Below, piece after piece: positions 6,687 to 6,904 of a stretch of DNA of 6,904 nt (the first letter of the stretch is position 1; every line of letters begins with the position of its first letter). The DNA is from Thermohalobaculum sp964576075. GTDB taxonomy: Bacteria > Pseudomonadota > Alphaproteobacteria > Rhodobacterales > Rhodobacteraceae. The stretch covers positions 1-6,904 of the forward strand of contig CAZNTX010000132.1 of assembly GCA_964576075.1 (NCBI GenBank), in the 5' to 3' direction. The notes below the pieces were generated by a model. That model made no database searches. It was not told where the DNA came from and worked only from the letters and a program-made list of their open reading frames with translations. A program made the translations under genes and the position numbers.

Positions 6687-6854
6687 CCGCCGAGACCCCA
6701 CAAAAGCCGGCGCAGCGGGCCCCCACTTCGCCGCGGCCGCGGCCGGCGATGGGGAGCGCGCCTCCGCCATCGCCCGCGCGGCCGTCCTCCGCGCGACGCC
6801 GAACCCGCCGCGCGGAGAGAGCCACCACGCAGATCGCCGCGCGCCGGACCGAGA

Positions 6855-6889
6855 GGCGGGCCGGGCTGACCGGGCGCCCCCGGCCCGCC
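6855..6889. terminator. Strong GC hairpin, possible transcription end or structural repeat
   Basis: GGCGGGCCGGG (6855-6865) and CCCGGCCCGCC (6879-6889) are perfect complements, giving an 11-bp all-G/C stem with a 13-nt loop. There is no T run after either arm, so it is not a classical intrinsic terminator. It lies about 380 nt past the hpnB stop and could end transcription by another route, protect a 3' end, or be a dispersed repeat element. Confidence 0.35.
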
Positions 6890-6904
6890 GACTCCCGGGT
6901 GGGC

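Larger units (their letters stand above)
6477..6904. other. 428-nt stretch with no supported gene
   Basis: Downstream of hpnB I find no reading frame with a recognisable protein. One plus-strand frame stays open from the hpnB end to the window edge but has no ATG, GTG or TTG codon. One minus-strand frame is open from the edge to a stop at 6607 and gives a low-complexity Arg/Gly/Ala-rich product. The region has GC-rich inverted repeats (6672-6686, 6855-6889), an 11-nt direct repeat GCCGTCCTCCG (6651-6661 and 6781-6791) and a repeated AAGCCGGCG (6550-6558 and 6704-6712). A gene entering from the right edge on the minus strand cannot be excluded. Confidence 0.6.

Noticed and set aside
6706..6745. 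Minus-strand terminator-like signal (GCCGGC followed by TTTT)
   Set aside because: The pairing GCCGGC copies are self-complementary and separated by about 30 nt, the T run is only four, and no gene upstream on that strand is supported.
5787..6770. Minus-strand open frame of 327 codons overlapping the hpnB 3' half and the gene-free region
   Set aside because: Its second half is antisense to hpnB and its first half is Ala/Gly/Arg/Pro-rich with no domain.
6477..6904. Plus-strand frame open across the whole gene-free region to the edge
   Set aside because: No start codon of any usual type in the frame over this stretch, Pro/Arg/Ala-rich product, no ribosome binding site.
1..6904. tRNA, rRNA, CRISPR array, insertion sequence or phage genes
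   Set aside because: None seen: no regularly spaced repeats, no transposase or integrase motifs, no structural RNA pattern.

Overview
This window is a very GC-rich (roughly three quarters G+C by eye), gene-dense segment. It carries the core squalene-hopanoid biosynthesis locus of what is most likely an alphaproteobacterium. The lineage is inferred from base composition, from use of the HpnC/HpnD/HpnE squalene route, and from family-typical sequence features; no rRNA or other phylogenetic marker is present to fix it.

Layout. Four genes lie head to tail on the minus strand and read leftward from about 5144: hpnC (4233-5144), hpnD (3307-4236), hpnE (2028-3314) and shc, the squalene-hopene cyclase (start at 1971, running off the left edge of the window). 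hpnC/hpnD overlap by 4 nt (ATGA) and hpnD/hpnE by 8 nt. A 56-nt gap carrying its own ribosome binding site separates hpnE from shc. This looks like one translationally coupled operon. On the plus strand, hpnB (5262-6476), a membrane-anchored family 2 glycosyltransferase, is transcribed divergently. The 117-nt gap between hpnC and hpnB (5145-5261) is the only obvious place for control of both units, and it holds three inverted repeats in a row. The last 428 nt (6477-6904) contain no gene I can support, only GC-rich inverted repeats, the best being an 11-bp perfect stem near the right edge.

How the genes work together. From established family knowledge, HpnD condenses two farnesyl diphosphates to presqualene diphosphate, HpnC turns this into hydroxysqualene, and HpnE (FAD enzyme) reduces it to squalene. 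SHC then cyclises squalene to hopene/diplopterol, the pentacyclic hopanoid core. HpnB is a hopanoid-locus glycosyltransferase whose exact reaction is not established to my knowledge. The four operon genes therefore encode a complete FPP-to-hopene pathway in reaction-compatible order.

Novelty. The coding content is a known system with intact motifs and I see no previously undescribed system. The points worth a second look are regulatory or structural: the palindromes in the divergent promoter region, a hairpin that could mask the hpnC ribosome binding site, a 10-bp perfect tandem repeat just inside hpnC that could shift the reading frame, and the divergent placement of hpnB. Several very long open frames antisense to these genes are artefacts of high GC.
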